64,000 nt of DNA, taken from positions 1,736,001 through 1,800,000 of the forward strand of contig JAGTXZ010000018.1 of NCBI GenBank assembly GCA_018398575.1. Reading direction: 5' to 3'. This document shows, one piece after another, positions 35,054-46,854 of the stretch. Origin of the DNA: Ampelomyces quisqualis (lineage: Eukaryota > Ascomycota > Dothideomycetes > Pleosporales > Phaeosphaeriaceae). The position numbers and the translations under genes were made by a program. How positions within the stretch are numbered: position 1 is the first letter of the stretch; each line of letters begins with the position of its first letter. A model generated the notes under the pieces. That model was not told the DNA's origin, did no database searches, and saw nothing but the letters and a program-made list of their open reading frames with translations.

Positions 35054-37192
35054 TTACTTAATTAAACTATTTTTCTTTTGATTATTATCTTTAGTTTCTT
35101 CTCTTTCTATAATATTCTAAGACTTTAATATTATAAGCTGTTTAATAGTAGTAGATATAAGTCTATTTCTAGGCTTAGTAACTATATTACCTGCTATACT
35201 AAAAGTAGACTCGCTAGGACTAGAAGTAGAAAGAATAGCAAGATAGTCTCTTGCTATATTATAAATAATAGGCATATCTTGCTTATGTACGTTATAATAG
35301 TTTTCTATAGAAGTTTCTTTAGAAATAGTATCTTCTCCTAAGTATATATAAATCTCTTCTCTATTTATATTAATATTATCTTCTCTATAAAATTCGTTAT
35401 CACTACTATAGTCTATATTATTTATACTATCTATAGTATCTATAGTTTTATCTTTACTAGTAGTAGTATTATACTCTTCTTTATATTTATAATATAGTTC
35501 TAGAAGTAGTTCTTTAACTCTACTTTCTATAGTAAAGTTATTAGGAAATAAATTGCTAAAAAGTTGAAGTTTAAAGTGCGGATCTAAAGCAGTAGCTATA
35601 GCAAGAGTTTTTAGCTTAGAATCTAAGCTTCTAGTATTATTTAAAGGATAGTACTCTAAAAGCTTATCTAAAGAAGCTTTAATAGCTGTTTTAATAAATA
35701 TATTAAAATTAATATTATTGTCTCTATTAAAATAAAGAGATTCTAGCTTTCTTAGTAGCCTAAAAATATATGGTATTACTAAAGAGATAGTAGAGTAGCT
35801 AGAAGCTTGAAATCTTATTGTAGGCTTTCTAAATAGCTCTAATAAATCTCTAATATATATAATATAGTTCCACTCTTCTTCTAATATATTAAACTTATCT
35901 ATATTTAATTGTTTCTTTCTACTAGTAGGCATTTCTCTTATAAGAGATAATAACTCGTTTATTTCTTCTTTAAAATAGATAAATCTATCAAGCATATTAT
36001 AAGTAGATAACCATCTAGTTATATTATCTTTAACTAGCTTTTCTTTACCTATATTATTATAGTTTAGTTGCTTGTTCTTTTTTACTAGCTTCTTAAAAGT
36101 ATTTTTTAATGTATGATTATACTTAATAGCAGTAATTAGATTTCTAATAGTATTAGAGAGATCTTTGTATTTTGTATAGAGAATAAGATAGTTTTGATCT
36201 TGCTTTAGACTATTAATAGTAGTATTAAAGCCTTTACTACTATTAGGAATAAAGAATATAAACATAAGAAATTGATTACTTATTAGATTTAGAATATGTG
36301 CTACACATCTATTATCTTCTATATTAATATTTAGATTTACTTTATAATTATCTTGTAACTCTTTTACTAGACTATTAATAGGAGAGGCATTATCTCTAGT
36401 AATTGCTATAACCTTTCTTTTAATATTAAATTCTTGTAGTATCTTATTTACTTGTTTGTATAAAATAACTCCTGTATAGCTAGTATATTCTTCTAAAGAC
36501 TCAAAGCCTATAAGAAGACTTTCTAGCTTAAAGTTACTATTAATATAGTGTAATGTTACTGCTAAAAAGTCTATATTATTACCTGAGTTCTACTCATCTA
36601 TAGTAATAGAAAATCGACTTGTATTTTTACTTAATCTATCTTTAACTTTATTTAATTCTCTATTATATAGTTTATCTAAGTCTTCTTTAATTGTTTGTCT
36701 ACTAAAAGTAGGAATATCTTCTTTTAAATACTTAATATAATTATTAAAGCTAGTACTTTCTACTAAACTAAAAGGTAAGTTATTATTTACTATAAACTTT
36801 AGAAGCAAAGCTCTATATTCTTCTTTAACAAAGTAGTTACTAATAGGCCTCTTTCTAGCTATTCTACTAGAAGTAGAGCTAGAAATATTAGAAGAAAAGC
36901 TATCTTCTATACTTAAGTTATTTTCTTCTATATCTACTATCCCTCTATTTAAATTCTTATGCTTATTATTATAATGCATAATTAAATTAGTATAGTTAAT
37001 AGGCTATTTAACTTTAGTATTATAACTACAATTTGTACAGTTTACTTTAATTCTATCTTTATTATTATTACTACTATTTAGTAGAAGAAGTTCTCTAGTA
37101 AATAGATTATCTTTAAAAATAAAATGGCTAGCTTCTAAAGGAGGTAAAATAAAGCTTTAATCTAAAATAGAAACTTTTTTAGGTCTAGGCAT
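35054..37192 (-). pseudogene. hAT-family transposase, one frame with four nonsense changes
   Basis: From MPRPKK at 37192 one frame runs 713 codons with no frameshift, interrupted only by stops at 37157-37159, 37004-37006, 36590-36592 and 35117-35119. Each stop is explained by one C-to-T or G-to-A change, two of them where the family has Trp (after FSITIDE and after LKS). An N-terminal BED-like zinc finger is visible: VNCTNCSYNT and then MHYNNKHKN. The C-terminal hAT dimerisation domain is clear: IARDYLAILSTSSPSESTFS followed by AGNIVTKPRNRL. hAT transposases excise and insert elements with TIRs and 8-bp duplications. The frame is unusually well kept for an AT-rich copy. Confidence 0.85.
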
Positions 37193-37355
37193 ATTGTATT
37201 AAACCTTTTAATATAGACTTAATAAATAAGAAGATATATCTATTGTAAATCTTAAACTTTTCTTAAGATTATTTTTCTAGAAGCTTCTAGTAGTTTCTAC
37301 TTAGTAATAGTAGATTTTTAAGCTAGAATATTCTAGAATATAGAGTATATAGTAT

Positions 37356-37861
37356 AAAGATATAGAAGAGAGAAGGTAGTAGTAGTAGACTTAGAAGAAG
37401 TCTTTGAGTTGTCTTGTTCAAACTCTTAGAGAGAGAAAGTAAGTACTTAAATACTTAGCTTTTAGTTCTAGAGCCTTCTATTATATTAGTAATATAGAAT
37501 ATACTAGAATCTTAATTTGTAAGCATTAGTAATAGAAACGTCTTAGATCTGCTTAGAAATCTAGTATTAGTAATAAAGACTAGTCTAGAAGCTTCTAGTA
37601 GAAGTAACTAGAAATAGCTAGAAGCTTCTAGACTAGTCTTTATTACTAATACTAGATTTCTAAGCAGATCTAAGACGTTTCTATTACTAATGCTTACAAA
37701 TTAAGATTCTAGTATATTCTATATTACTAATATAATAGAAGGCTCTAGAACTAAAAGCTAAGTATTTAAGTACTTGCTTTCTCTCTCTAAGAGTTTAAAC
37801 AAGACAACTCAAAGACTTCTTCTAAGCCTACTACTACTACTACCTCCTCTCTTCTATTATC
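37356..37861. repeat. Giant palindrome, arms about 240 bp, 19-nt spacer
   Basis: The left arm ends at 37598 (CTAGAAGCTTCTAG), the spacer is 37599-37617, and the right arm begins at 37618 with the same motif. The arms pair out to about 37356 and 37861. The few mismatches I can see are transitions of the RIP type (GTAAGTAC against the complement of GTACTTGC; TTCAAAC against TTTAAAC). It lies between the start codons of the transposase and the divergent second gene. Confidence 0.92.
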
Positions 37862-37869
37862 TTTTAAAG

Positions 37870-38621
37870 ATGCCTACGCTTACTAAAGCCTACTTTATCT
37901 CTTCTAATATTAATAATAGCTCTATAGTTAAGTCTACTCGCTTAGACTCTACTCTTAGAGCTATAATTAATAACTATAATAGACTTAATTTGCAAGACTC
38001 TTCTACTATTATAGACTATTTAAATACACTAAGAATAGTCTATTATCTAAAAAGGCTTGCGTACTATAATAGTACTAGATATCGCTCTACTTTAAGTAAG
38101 TTTCTTCTTAGATTATTACTTTATTTATCTACTTTACTAACGTTCTTTAGATCTCTTACATAAAGCTAAAATAGATCTAGAGTATCTTTTTATTTTAGAA
38201 GATACTAGTCTAGATTCTAATCTATACAAAACGTTACAAGAGATTAATCTTTATCTTATTAAGACTAGTATTATTTTTAAAGACTATAGTAAGTAGTTCT
38301 TATTCTAATTCTAAGTATTTACTAATTAATAATAGATCTAATTAGAAGCTTTTATTCTAAACTCTTATATACTCCTCAAGAGATAGATAAGATTAAAGCT
38401 TCTATTATAGAAGAGTCTTGCTTTCTAGAGACTAAGGCTTACTTTATAACTATAGATTTATATTATATTAATAATCTTAACTTCTATAATACTATCTTCT
38501 ATTCTAAAGAAGAACTAGAAGTTTTTAAAGATCTTAGAGGTCTAGATCTATATCAAGACTATCTAGATCTTAATCTAGTACCTTTAGATTATATTAGTTC
38601 TAAACTTAAGCGCGAGTAAAT
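37870..38621 (+). pseudogene. Second gene of the hAT element, unknown function, degraded
   Basis: The frame opens at the ATG at 37870 (MPTLTKAYFISSNINNSSIV) for 97 codons. A second frame continues across about 38140-38300 (HKAKIDLEYLFILEDTSLDS), and the first frame reopens at about 38345-38618 (LYTPQEIDKIKASIIEESCF, then LEVFKDLRGLDLYQDYLDLN). Together these look like one protein of roughly 250 residues damaged by a frameshift or intron and by nonsense changes. It is rich in Leu, Ser, Tyr and Asn. I recognise no domain. Its divergent orientation from the transposase, across the palindrome, suggests a native accessory gene or a second element joined head to head. Confidence 0.45.
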
Positions 38622-39185
38622 AGTAATATCTATATACTTTTACTAGATATTTTCTGTATATAGAAATATATTAGAGTAATAATATTAAGCTATAGGTATT
38701 TCTATACATTATAAGTATTATTCTAAATTTAGTAACTATATTCTATACTATTATTTAAGTAATAAGTAAATATAAAGTTTAACTATCTACTATATAAGGT
38801 ATTTAAAAAAATATAGACGTGTCTTATATATATTTTTATTAGAGTAGTAAATAAGTTACTTCTACTTTAATATTTAGTATAGATATAGCTTAGCTTTATA
38901 ATATAGGATTATATACCTAGATTTTTTCTTTCTAGTAACTTAGAAGTTACTTAACTTAGACTAGTATTAGTATAGTTATAAGATAACCTAAGTATAGATT
39001 TAGAAGAAAACTAATCTTAATATATAAGCTAGGTATAGTTTAACTTTAGCTATATATAACTATTTAATTATATATATATTTCTTGTATAACCTAATAAAT
39101 ATAGTAGAAAAAGAGTATTAAAAAGCTTTAGAGTTATAAGATATAAAAAGAAAAGTACTTTAATAATCTATCTCTAATATCTATA

Positions 39186-39500
39186 TTTCTTAGGCTAGTA
39201 AATAGGTTGTCTCTACTTTTAAATCTAGTAGATTTAAGGCTTAGTTTTCTATTACAATTTTATAGATCTGAATAGCCGCCTTATAACTGTTTAAAAATTT
39301 CCTAATTTGGACTAGTATTAACGAAGTTATAGGGCAACCCACTAATTGGGTTAACTGTTAGGTTAGGGTACCCACTTGTTATTTTAGCGTTATCTTAGCA
39401 AATACTAGTCCGTTTTAGGTAATTTTTGCGTCTGTGCGTAGCCCTAATGTAGAGCTATAGAATAGCCTACTAAAAATCTTTCTAGCACTAATATTGCCTA
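39186..39500. repeat. Less-mutated relative of the 18-29 kb AT-rich repeat
   Basis: TCTCTACTTTTAAATCTAGT here recurs at about 18888 and 21037, followed by collinear similarity (TTTGGACTAGTATTAACG here against TTTAGACTAGTATTAATA there). This copy keeps CCG, TGG and CCA trinucleotides that the other copies have lost to TA-type changes. Confidence 0.7.
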
Positions 39501-39889
39501 AGCTATTAAAGAGAAACTAATTACCCTAGTTAGGTACTTATTTACTACTGTAAATTATTTTTATAGTACTAATAATTATAGTATTCTAAAAAGTATATAC
39601 TGTTAACTATAGACTATCTATATATAGTATATACACTTTTATATTATAGCTTTTACTATATAATATTTATCTTCTTACTCTTTAAAAGATACTCTATACG
39701 TGTATAAGTTACTAATAGTAATTACTTAGTAATTTACTATTTACTATATAGTAATTTACTACTAGTAAGTTACTATATAGTAATTACTATATAGTAATTA
39801 CTATCCACTAAGCCTATTGTAGTATCACTATATAGTAAATAGTAATTTACTAAGTAATTACTTAGTAAACCGCCATCCATGCCTGCAGT

Positions 39890-40298
39890 AAGGCCGTCGA
39901 GGATGAGATCAGTCAAGTCTCAACTGTCACATCCTGGAACGCTATAAGGAGGGGAGAGCGCTGTGGGACAGTTCACATAATATGAGGGAAATAGAGCACC
40001 AAAACAATGAGTCTAGGTGATCATAGATGAGATCAACGCTTTCCTTATAGGGGAAAGAGCAGCGGCTATATGCTAGAAAAGAGCGCTGAATAAATAACGC
40101 GCATGGTAGATAGCCCTCCACGGAGCTCCTGTGCGCTACATATCTATATAATGAATATGTATTTTACTAGTCAATCTGATACATTCCCGTAGATATCATT
40201 GTATTGTTTGGCTGTACAGTTGCGTCCTGTGCGTGAAAATCTCCCGGCTGAATGATATGACGTTTACTTGTTCTCAAGAGCATACGATTTGTCAGACC
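39890..40298. other. Intergenic, 3' flank of the UNC93-like gene
   Basis: Ordinary composition resumes immediately after the transposon target duplication. No gene seen; it includes the 3' UTR region of the minus-strand UNC93-like gene. Confidence 0.6.
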
Positions 40299-41859
40299 CT
40301 ACTCGACCTTGTCATGAATCTTTCTGATAATAGTTGATGCAGCGATGATGAGAGATGCAGCAAGCAAGATCCAACACGCCACCAACTCATTGAGTGAGGA
40401 GACCGCTAGTGTATTGATTCGGAAACTGACGGCACCACCCGCTGACTGCACGCCTTTGTAAAAGCCTGCAAAGTTAGCGAGCTTTCGATTGTCGTTTGTC
40501 AGTGCACCTAGGAACCTAAGGTTTTTGTCAATGACTGAAATAGAATGCTGCGATATGCTACAAAACCTACCAGTAGAGGCACGTTTGCCAAACCGCTGCA
40601 AGAAACCCGAAAGAAAGGTAAAGGATCATGGGGCCCGGATAATCAGAATCAGTGAAATCCTTCTTGATGGCACCATTCTCCGATTTCTGGGGCTCATTCC
40701 TTTGCCATACGTACGCACCGGTCCATACTACAAATACCAAAATCAACAGCGTCCCAGCAGCAATTCGCGCCCGTAAAGAGCGCCGTATGCGGGTCGAGTC
40801 CAGTGCATACCCTGCAAGGTAGGACCCTCCAATTTCAGCAAGCCAATACAAAGTATTATTCAAGGACCGTGTACGGATATTGAAAGTTAAAAGATTGAAA
40901 GTGTTGAACTGATAGGGGTAGAAGAAGTTTGACGCAAAGAACATAGGGAAGAACATAAGGATATAGGTGTCCTGTTTGAGAGTTTTCAAGAGACCTGATA
41001 TCTCACTTTTCCAAGTAGGAGTTTGCGGAAGCGAAACAGGCGAGCCATCAGATCTTGTCACCCCTTTGGCTTCGCAAAGAAATAGGGACATCACAGTCCC
41101 GAGAAGCGACAGGGATATAATGATGTAGAATGTGACGTCTCCAATATTGTTGTCGTCAGAGTGCATGTTCTGTACGAGTGCAATCTTTGTTCGCAATCGA
41201 CAAGGTTAGCAAAAGTTTCATGGATGGCACGACCAACAATCACTTACTACACTTCCTATAACAGCTCCCATGTTATAGACCATCCAAGACCAGGCGATAT
41301 ATTTCCCCTTGGACTCTTCGGCGGGATAGGAAAGCATGACCATTCCTTGAGCAACCCAGAAAAGGCCCGCACATAATCCGAGCTGTAGTCCAGCGAAGAT
41401 GAGGAATCCCGAGTTCTTAGTGTGTTTATAGCAAAGCAAACTTGACGAGTACAGTGTGTATCCAAATCCACCAAGACTGAGTGTGACCCTGATCCCTAGT
41501 TTGTTGGTAGCGATGCCAGCAAAAAAGCCTACCACAGCAAACGTGCTATAGAGTGCTACGTTTGCGTTATTTGCTGGTTTGGCGTCGACGAGTCCACCAC
41601 CGCCCAGCCCATTCAAGGCGTTCCACATTCCAGGGCAGAGGAAACTAACGAAGGCGACTAGAGTGACTTGAACGGATGGGTCCGCATAGCGGGGGGAAAA
41701 GCCTGGCCAGAGAACAGGACGCTCACGTTTGCCCGAAGTTGAGCTGGAAGCATTGACTCCAGGATTAACAGCTTCTTGTTTATCACTGTCCAGTTCAGTC
41801 TTGGACTGGAGAGCGCCGCAGATAGCAGGCTTGGATAACAGCTGCATAGGCATGTCCAT
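40299..41859 (-). CDS. UNC93-like major facilitator family membrane protein
   Basis: Three exons (41859-41248, 41169-40571, 40515-40299) encode 475 aa, typical of fungal UNC93-like MFS proteins. The start is the ATG at 41859 (MDMPMQLL); upstream in frame there is only a TTG. The introns (78 and 55 nt) have GTAAGT and GTAGGT donors, and the joined frames read IGSVNMHSDDNNIGDV and QTCLYWFLGALTNDN. Some 11-12 hydrophobic helices are visible, beginning VTLVAFVSFLCPGMWNALNG with the GGGG-containing loop typical of the family. UNC93-type proteins are MFS-fold proteins; the fungal ones have no established substrate. The gene is intact although the hAT insertion is about 0.4 kb from its stop. Confidence 0.88.
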
Positions 41860-43680
41860 ATTTGGCTCCTTCTGGGCGATGTTTGAATTGATCAAGACAG
41901 GATGCTAGGTGTCTAACGATGAGGTGTAGTGTAATTGCTGGTCGTTAAAAGATGGATATGTAAGTAACAGTGTAAGGTGATAAACTGGCCAGCTTTCTAT
42001 CTGGAGCGGACAAAAGAACAAGCTAGTAGCATTGCAGTGTATCGTAGGCTTGCATCGCAGGTGTGCATTGCAGGATTTACCGCGTCAGCATCCAAGTTGA
42101 CCTGTGCCCGCGGCAGATGGGCACAGTCAAGCCCAGTGCATATCTGGGATTCTGGAAGCGAATCAACACGGGGTAACATGCAGGTCGGTGTGCCGCTCGG
42201 CTCGGCGTAACTGGGCCTGTCTGGTTGCGGGGCGTTGCTGCTGCGTCACGCCATCGCGGGGAGCCGTCCTTGCTGGTATCGCTCCAGGACTTGCAACTGG
42301 CGGCACCATAATCTTAAAAGTTAACAACAAGGCTGCTTGACGATGCTCTCTCCAGAAGGCTGTGCGTCAATGCACGAGCTGGAGGTTAATGCCGCGTGCT
42401 CTCTAGCGCGGCTTTTCCTCGCGAGCTCGTGGAACAGCGCAGGGGTCTGGGTGGATTCGGCTGTGCCTAGCGAGCGGTCCAAGTGGGGCGCCCATGTCTC
42501 GCGGAATCGCATGCGTAGGTAATCGTAACCGCGCGCTCACAGACTGTGCCTGAGACGCGACAATACAGACGCTCTCAACAGGGCGAAAACTGATCTGCTT
42601 GTGAGCCGCGAGGTCAGCTCCCGACCACGACCCCTGGCTGGTTGATTCTTTTCTCGGAAACTGGTTAGTGCACCCACACGTCAACGCCGTCCGTCGAAAC
42701 GCTGTCATCTCCCAGGTTCGAGCTGAGACGCTAGATGCGCCTCGCCCCCCTTGTCAGTTCACGCTCCCCAGCTGAAGCGATGGAGGTACTCGGAGTAATC
42801 ATGTTTTGGCCGCTGGGGAGATGAAGGAGCGGGTGCGGCTCCTCACCGGCCAACCTTGACGGCCAACGAGAAGCCGTTGTGACGTGAGCTCAATAATGCG
42901 CGTCCACTTGGACGTGGTTGAGGACCAGGTTTCTAATGAACAATCTTCCAAGCTTCCACCACGCCCGTCCTTGCCCTCCTTTGGTACAGAAGGCGCCATG
43001 GTGGCTGCGCAGCCGATCACTAGCTTCTTGCCAGTCTTGACCAAGGTACAGAATCTACCTGCGGCCCAGCTGCTGCTTGTCATCCTTTTCCTTTGGCGTT
43101 CCAGTCCACATAATTCGGGGCCTTTTGGACCCATGCGACACCGTGTTTCACTTACTTCGATATCTCAGCGATTTGGACGTCGTCACTAAGCGCCCACGCT
43201 GCTTTCCGTGTGAACATCACGAGCCGGCGCCAACTGGGCCAATCCTGAACCACCACAACAGAATTCCGACTCCACGAACCAACACTTTTCTGCTCACCGG
43301 TGACCTCCTGCATAACGCGACAAACTTTCGTTTCCTCCAGAATTTCTCCGGCTCGGTCAGTTGCTTCATGTTGCAGCATACCCTGTCAGCCTCGCCATAA
43401 GCATACACCAAAAAGCCCAGGACTAGTTTCAACATTCTGCCGAACGCTTTGATCATAACCAATCGCGCTTCAACCCTTCGCCAATATTGGGACATTTTTG
43501 TGCCTTATTCGAAGAGAAAGAGTAGGCTAACACTTCCAACTGGCCGTTTGGGACAGTAATCTATTTATGACACACGCACGAGCCTATGCACACCTCAGAA
43601 GTGTCAAGGGCTTAGACGCGCTCACACTTCACACTGCTGCTCCCTGCTCTTAACAGCTTAGCTGACCCGAAACCGCGGCC
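41860..43680. other. Gene-free divergent intergenic region
   Basis: About 1.8 kb between the start codons of the UNC93-like gene (minus) and the CBM48-like gene (plus). Several short frames exist on both strands with no domain or splice support. It presumably holds both promoters and a long 5' leader. Confidence 0.55.
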
Positions 43681-45727
43681 ATGGACAACACCACGCTGCA
43701 CACTTTCTTGTTGTATGTCTACCCTTTGCTGCCCCCAACATAAGGCCATCACTAACTTCGTCGTAAAGTCACTGCCCAGTTGCATTGCGTAGCTTGGTCT
43801 TGCTTGGATCCTGGGACAACTTTTCAAAACCATATCCTCTCGAGCTCGACGCACGTCGGGGGCGCAACGACTGGCGAGGCTGTTTTGCCTTCTCCGACAT
43901 CATCTGCGACGGAGATTTTGAAGACCTTGTGACGAGACGAAACGGTCCCTTGAAAATGGGTGGAACTTACTGGTACTATGTAAGTCAGTTCAGTCGGCAA
44001 CATAACTTGATATTGATGTGCTACAGTACAAGGTTGATGGTGATGATGAATGCCACAATCCCTTGGAACCCTCAACTACTTTGTGTCCTCTATTACCAGG
44101 CCAACGCCTCAATGTTTTAGAAATCCCCAGCGAGGGACACAACCGCAGTACCTCGAGCCCTTCTGACGGCTTCACGCGGGATCCAAGTCATCGCTATCTT
44201 AATCCAGTGCCCCCTGCGCCTCTGAGTCTAAGACCGTTGCCATCTCCACGTTCAGGGACCGCGAGTCAAGCCTCGTCCCCACTACCACTGCCGTCTCCGT
44301 GGGCCCCAAAGTCTGCAACGTACCCACCACCGGACGCCTTCTTGTCTCCAAACGTGGTGCAGCATGCACGAAGCGCATCTGCATCGCCGCGAATGCCTTC
44401 GACCCCACTGTTTGCAGATTTTAGAGGCTTGAAGGAGAGGCTCGCCTCAAAACGATCGTCGTCACGGTCTCGTAGCGGGTCCAAGTCTCAAGAGCTGGAA
44501 ATAGGTGCGCCTGTACTGATTAGTACGACGGCTAAAGATTTCAACCTCATTCCTTTAGCGTCATATCGACCTGCACCCACATTTGTGCCGTGTCCAGCAG
44601 CTCCAATTGCAACTAGTGCTGCACGTTCAGTACCGGCCATCAGGAAAGAATTCTCCCCACTTGGATCTCACCCAGTCGATCCCGTACCAGATGCAGTATT
44701 CGCTCACGGGGACTATGTGCTCGAAAGGAAGGCATCACTCAAACGACGTCGATCGCATGTGCCATCTATGACCATTACAAGCGAGTTCGAGTTAGGCCAC
44801 TATCGTATACGTGCTAACTCCGCGGATACTCGAAGGACGCAACATTACTTGTTCTCGAATGATCCTTGGCTATCAACACCAACGCATCCTCAAACCTTCG
44901 AGTCGGATGCCCAGGAGCCATCTGAGAGGAGACAGCCCGCACCTGCACTTCGACGCCCTTCGGGATCGCTTGCACTACCGGTTGTAGATGAAAGACCTAC
45001 CTCCAGTCATGGAAGCAAACATAGCTCAAGCTATCTAGATACCTCACGAGACAAAGATCTTCCAGAGCTACCCCGTTACTTGAAGCCTGCGCCGCTATTT
45101 GCGAGTAGCAATCTATCTCCAGTCGAGCCTTTCGTTGCTGAGCTACCGAGCGAGGAAGAATTGGAAGAAGATCAGGACGACAAGGTACTCGGCGATCTGA
45201 TCATGGAATACGAAGACAAGCCCAACAGTCACTTCTCCACCTGGAGCTGCGAGTCTATGGCATATACCTACTCAACATCTGACGAGGCGGAGGACTCGCC
45301 AACCTTTAGCTCGCTTACCAGCACCTGTAGCGACGCTGGCTCTCCTCAGCCTTTCTCCATCGGCTACTCATGCTTCGACTCAAAGACCGAGGAAGTATTT
45401 CCATTGCTTGAAGACAGCGTCACAACGCCAGATAGTCAACCAACCACCGACTACCTCTCCAGCGCGCTCGATGACCTCCGCATCTCGACCTTCGGCTCCG
45501 ACCTCTTCAATCTCGACATTCAGCATGCTGACTCCGCTCCACGACGACAAGCTGCATGCTTTGGCCTTGGCTTTCAGTACAGTCTCCCTGAAGACGAAAC
45601 CACCTCCAAAACCACCATCACAGAGTCAGCATTACGCCCTGAGCCCATTGTACAGCGCGAGAGTTCTGTCAGCCAACTCAACGGCCTCATTGACGACTTT
45701 GCATACCTCGGCGATGCAGTCATATGA
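43681..45727 (+). CDS. CBM48/AMPK-glycogen-binding-like domain protein
   Basis: Three exons (43681-43712, 43769-43979, 44027-45727) encode 647 aa. Exon 1 is 32 nt (MDNTTLHTFL plus two bases), with a GTATGT donor and an ACTAAC branch in intron 1. The next exon gives VALRSLVLLGSWDNFSKPYP, and exon 3 opens YKVDGDDECHNPLEP after GGTYWYY. LLGSWDNF..P, then MGGTYWYY and HNPLEPSTTLCPLLPGQ, match the beta-sandwich of fungal CBM48-like domains related to the glycogen-binding part of AMPK beta subunits. The remaining roughly 520 residues are disordered, rich in Ser/Pro with acidic segments (EELEEDQDD). The function is unknown; carbohydrate or regulatory binding is an inference. The short first exon is supported only by splice signals and frame. 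Confidence 0.75.
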
Positions 45728-46854
45728 TGCCCACTTTACTTCCACATTTCCGCATCGTCTTCACGGCCAACATTTTCCAGCGACTTATTCCGACGCATTT
45801 TGGTGCTCAGCGTTTTAACTGTTCACTTTTTTGCATCTTCTCTGTCTTAAATACCAGCCATGTTTGCATACAGCGGCACATTGTCTTACTTTTACCCGAT
45901 ATCCACGAACGATGTAGATTGTTTGTTACGCAAGTTGTGTGGGAGGGTGCGGAAGACGATAGCATGGTATATTTGCGATGTATCATGAAAAAAGCATCGA
46001 AATTTGTGCTATTAGATAGTAGCGTCACCTTCTGAGAATGTATATGATCGAGTATGAAGTTGATGCATTTTGTCCAGGCGGCAGCCAGACATCAATCACC
46101 GGCGACTGCGCCGCGATCTCTTACGCGCCAGTATTTCGACATGTCGTTTTCGATACTATACATGTAATGAAGCAACACACTTGATCCTTCCGCTCTCTCC
46201 GTCATCCATCGCTCTGGCCCGAAATATATGTACAAACCTGCCCGCTCAGTCGCACCAACCATGCCCTCACGGCGCCAGTCCAAACGGGGAAAACCATCTT
46301 CCAAACACAGGACAGCGCCAAAAAAAGCAAACACGGCGAGTGCAAAGGAGAAACATGGCGATAAGCCCACAGCGTACGATTCTTGACTCTGATTCTCGCG
46401 CGCAAAATGTTCCAAACATCATCTTGGTCAGGACTTGGGTTCCTATCACTATCTATAGCTTCCGATGCCGAAACCGACGCCGTCAAGACATTACCTACAA
46501 GCGCGCGACTCCAGATTTGCGATCCAAATTCTAACAAGGTATCCGTACAGGGCATTCGGAATGACATTTTCTCCGCGCACCAACATTTTCGTCGGAGAGG
46601 TAAATTATGGGAATTTTACCTCTGCTCGAAAAGTGTATTGCCAAAGCAGGAGGGGAGGGTTGAGCCAGAGAGAGAAGTTGAGAAGTTAGATGGGGATGTA
46701 CGGACTGAGCAGGACAAGGAAGAGTTGGCGCGAGCAGGGGATACGGATTTGCCTTATGAGTAAGAGTCAAAATTGGATCATGCATGTCTCTATTCTGTTT
46801 GTTGTCTACTGTACTTTTTGGTCTTTGCCTAGCGCGGTCATAATAAGACACAAA
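45728..46854. other. Convergent intergenic region
   Basis: About 1.1 kb between two convergent genes. Overlapping frames of 106-126 codons occur on both strands near 46200-46850 but have no domain, no clear splice continuity and mixed composition, so I do not call a gene. It may contain 3' UTRs or a small unrecognised gene. Confidence 0.45.

Larger units (their letters stand above)
34022..39889. mobile_element. hAT DNA transposon, 5852 bp, with exact 8-bp target duplication
   Basis: The element runs from 34030 to 39881. CCTGCAGT occurs immediately outside both ends (34022-34029 and 39882-39889), the 8-bp duplication expected of hAT elements. The ends are inverted (CATGGATG inward from each side) and are followed by many copies of TAGTAATTACT-type palindromes in the first and last roughly 150 bp. 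Contents in order: a minus-strand transposase pseudogene (35054-37192), a central palindrome, a divergent plus-strand second gene remnant (from 37870), AT-rich sequence, and a segment (39186-39500) related to the 18-29 kb repeats. Overall it is very AT-rich. Confidence 0.9.

Noticed and set aside
46202..46850. Overlapping frames on both strands between the CBM48-like and delta-COP genes
   Set aside because: They compete with one another, show no domain, and fall where two 3' UTRs are expected.
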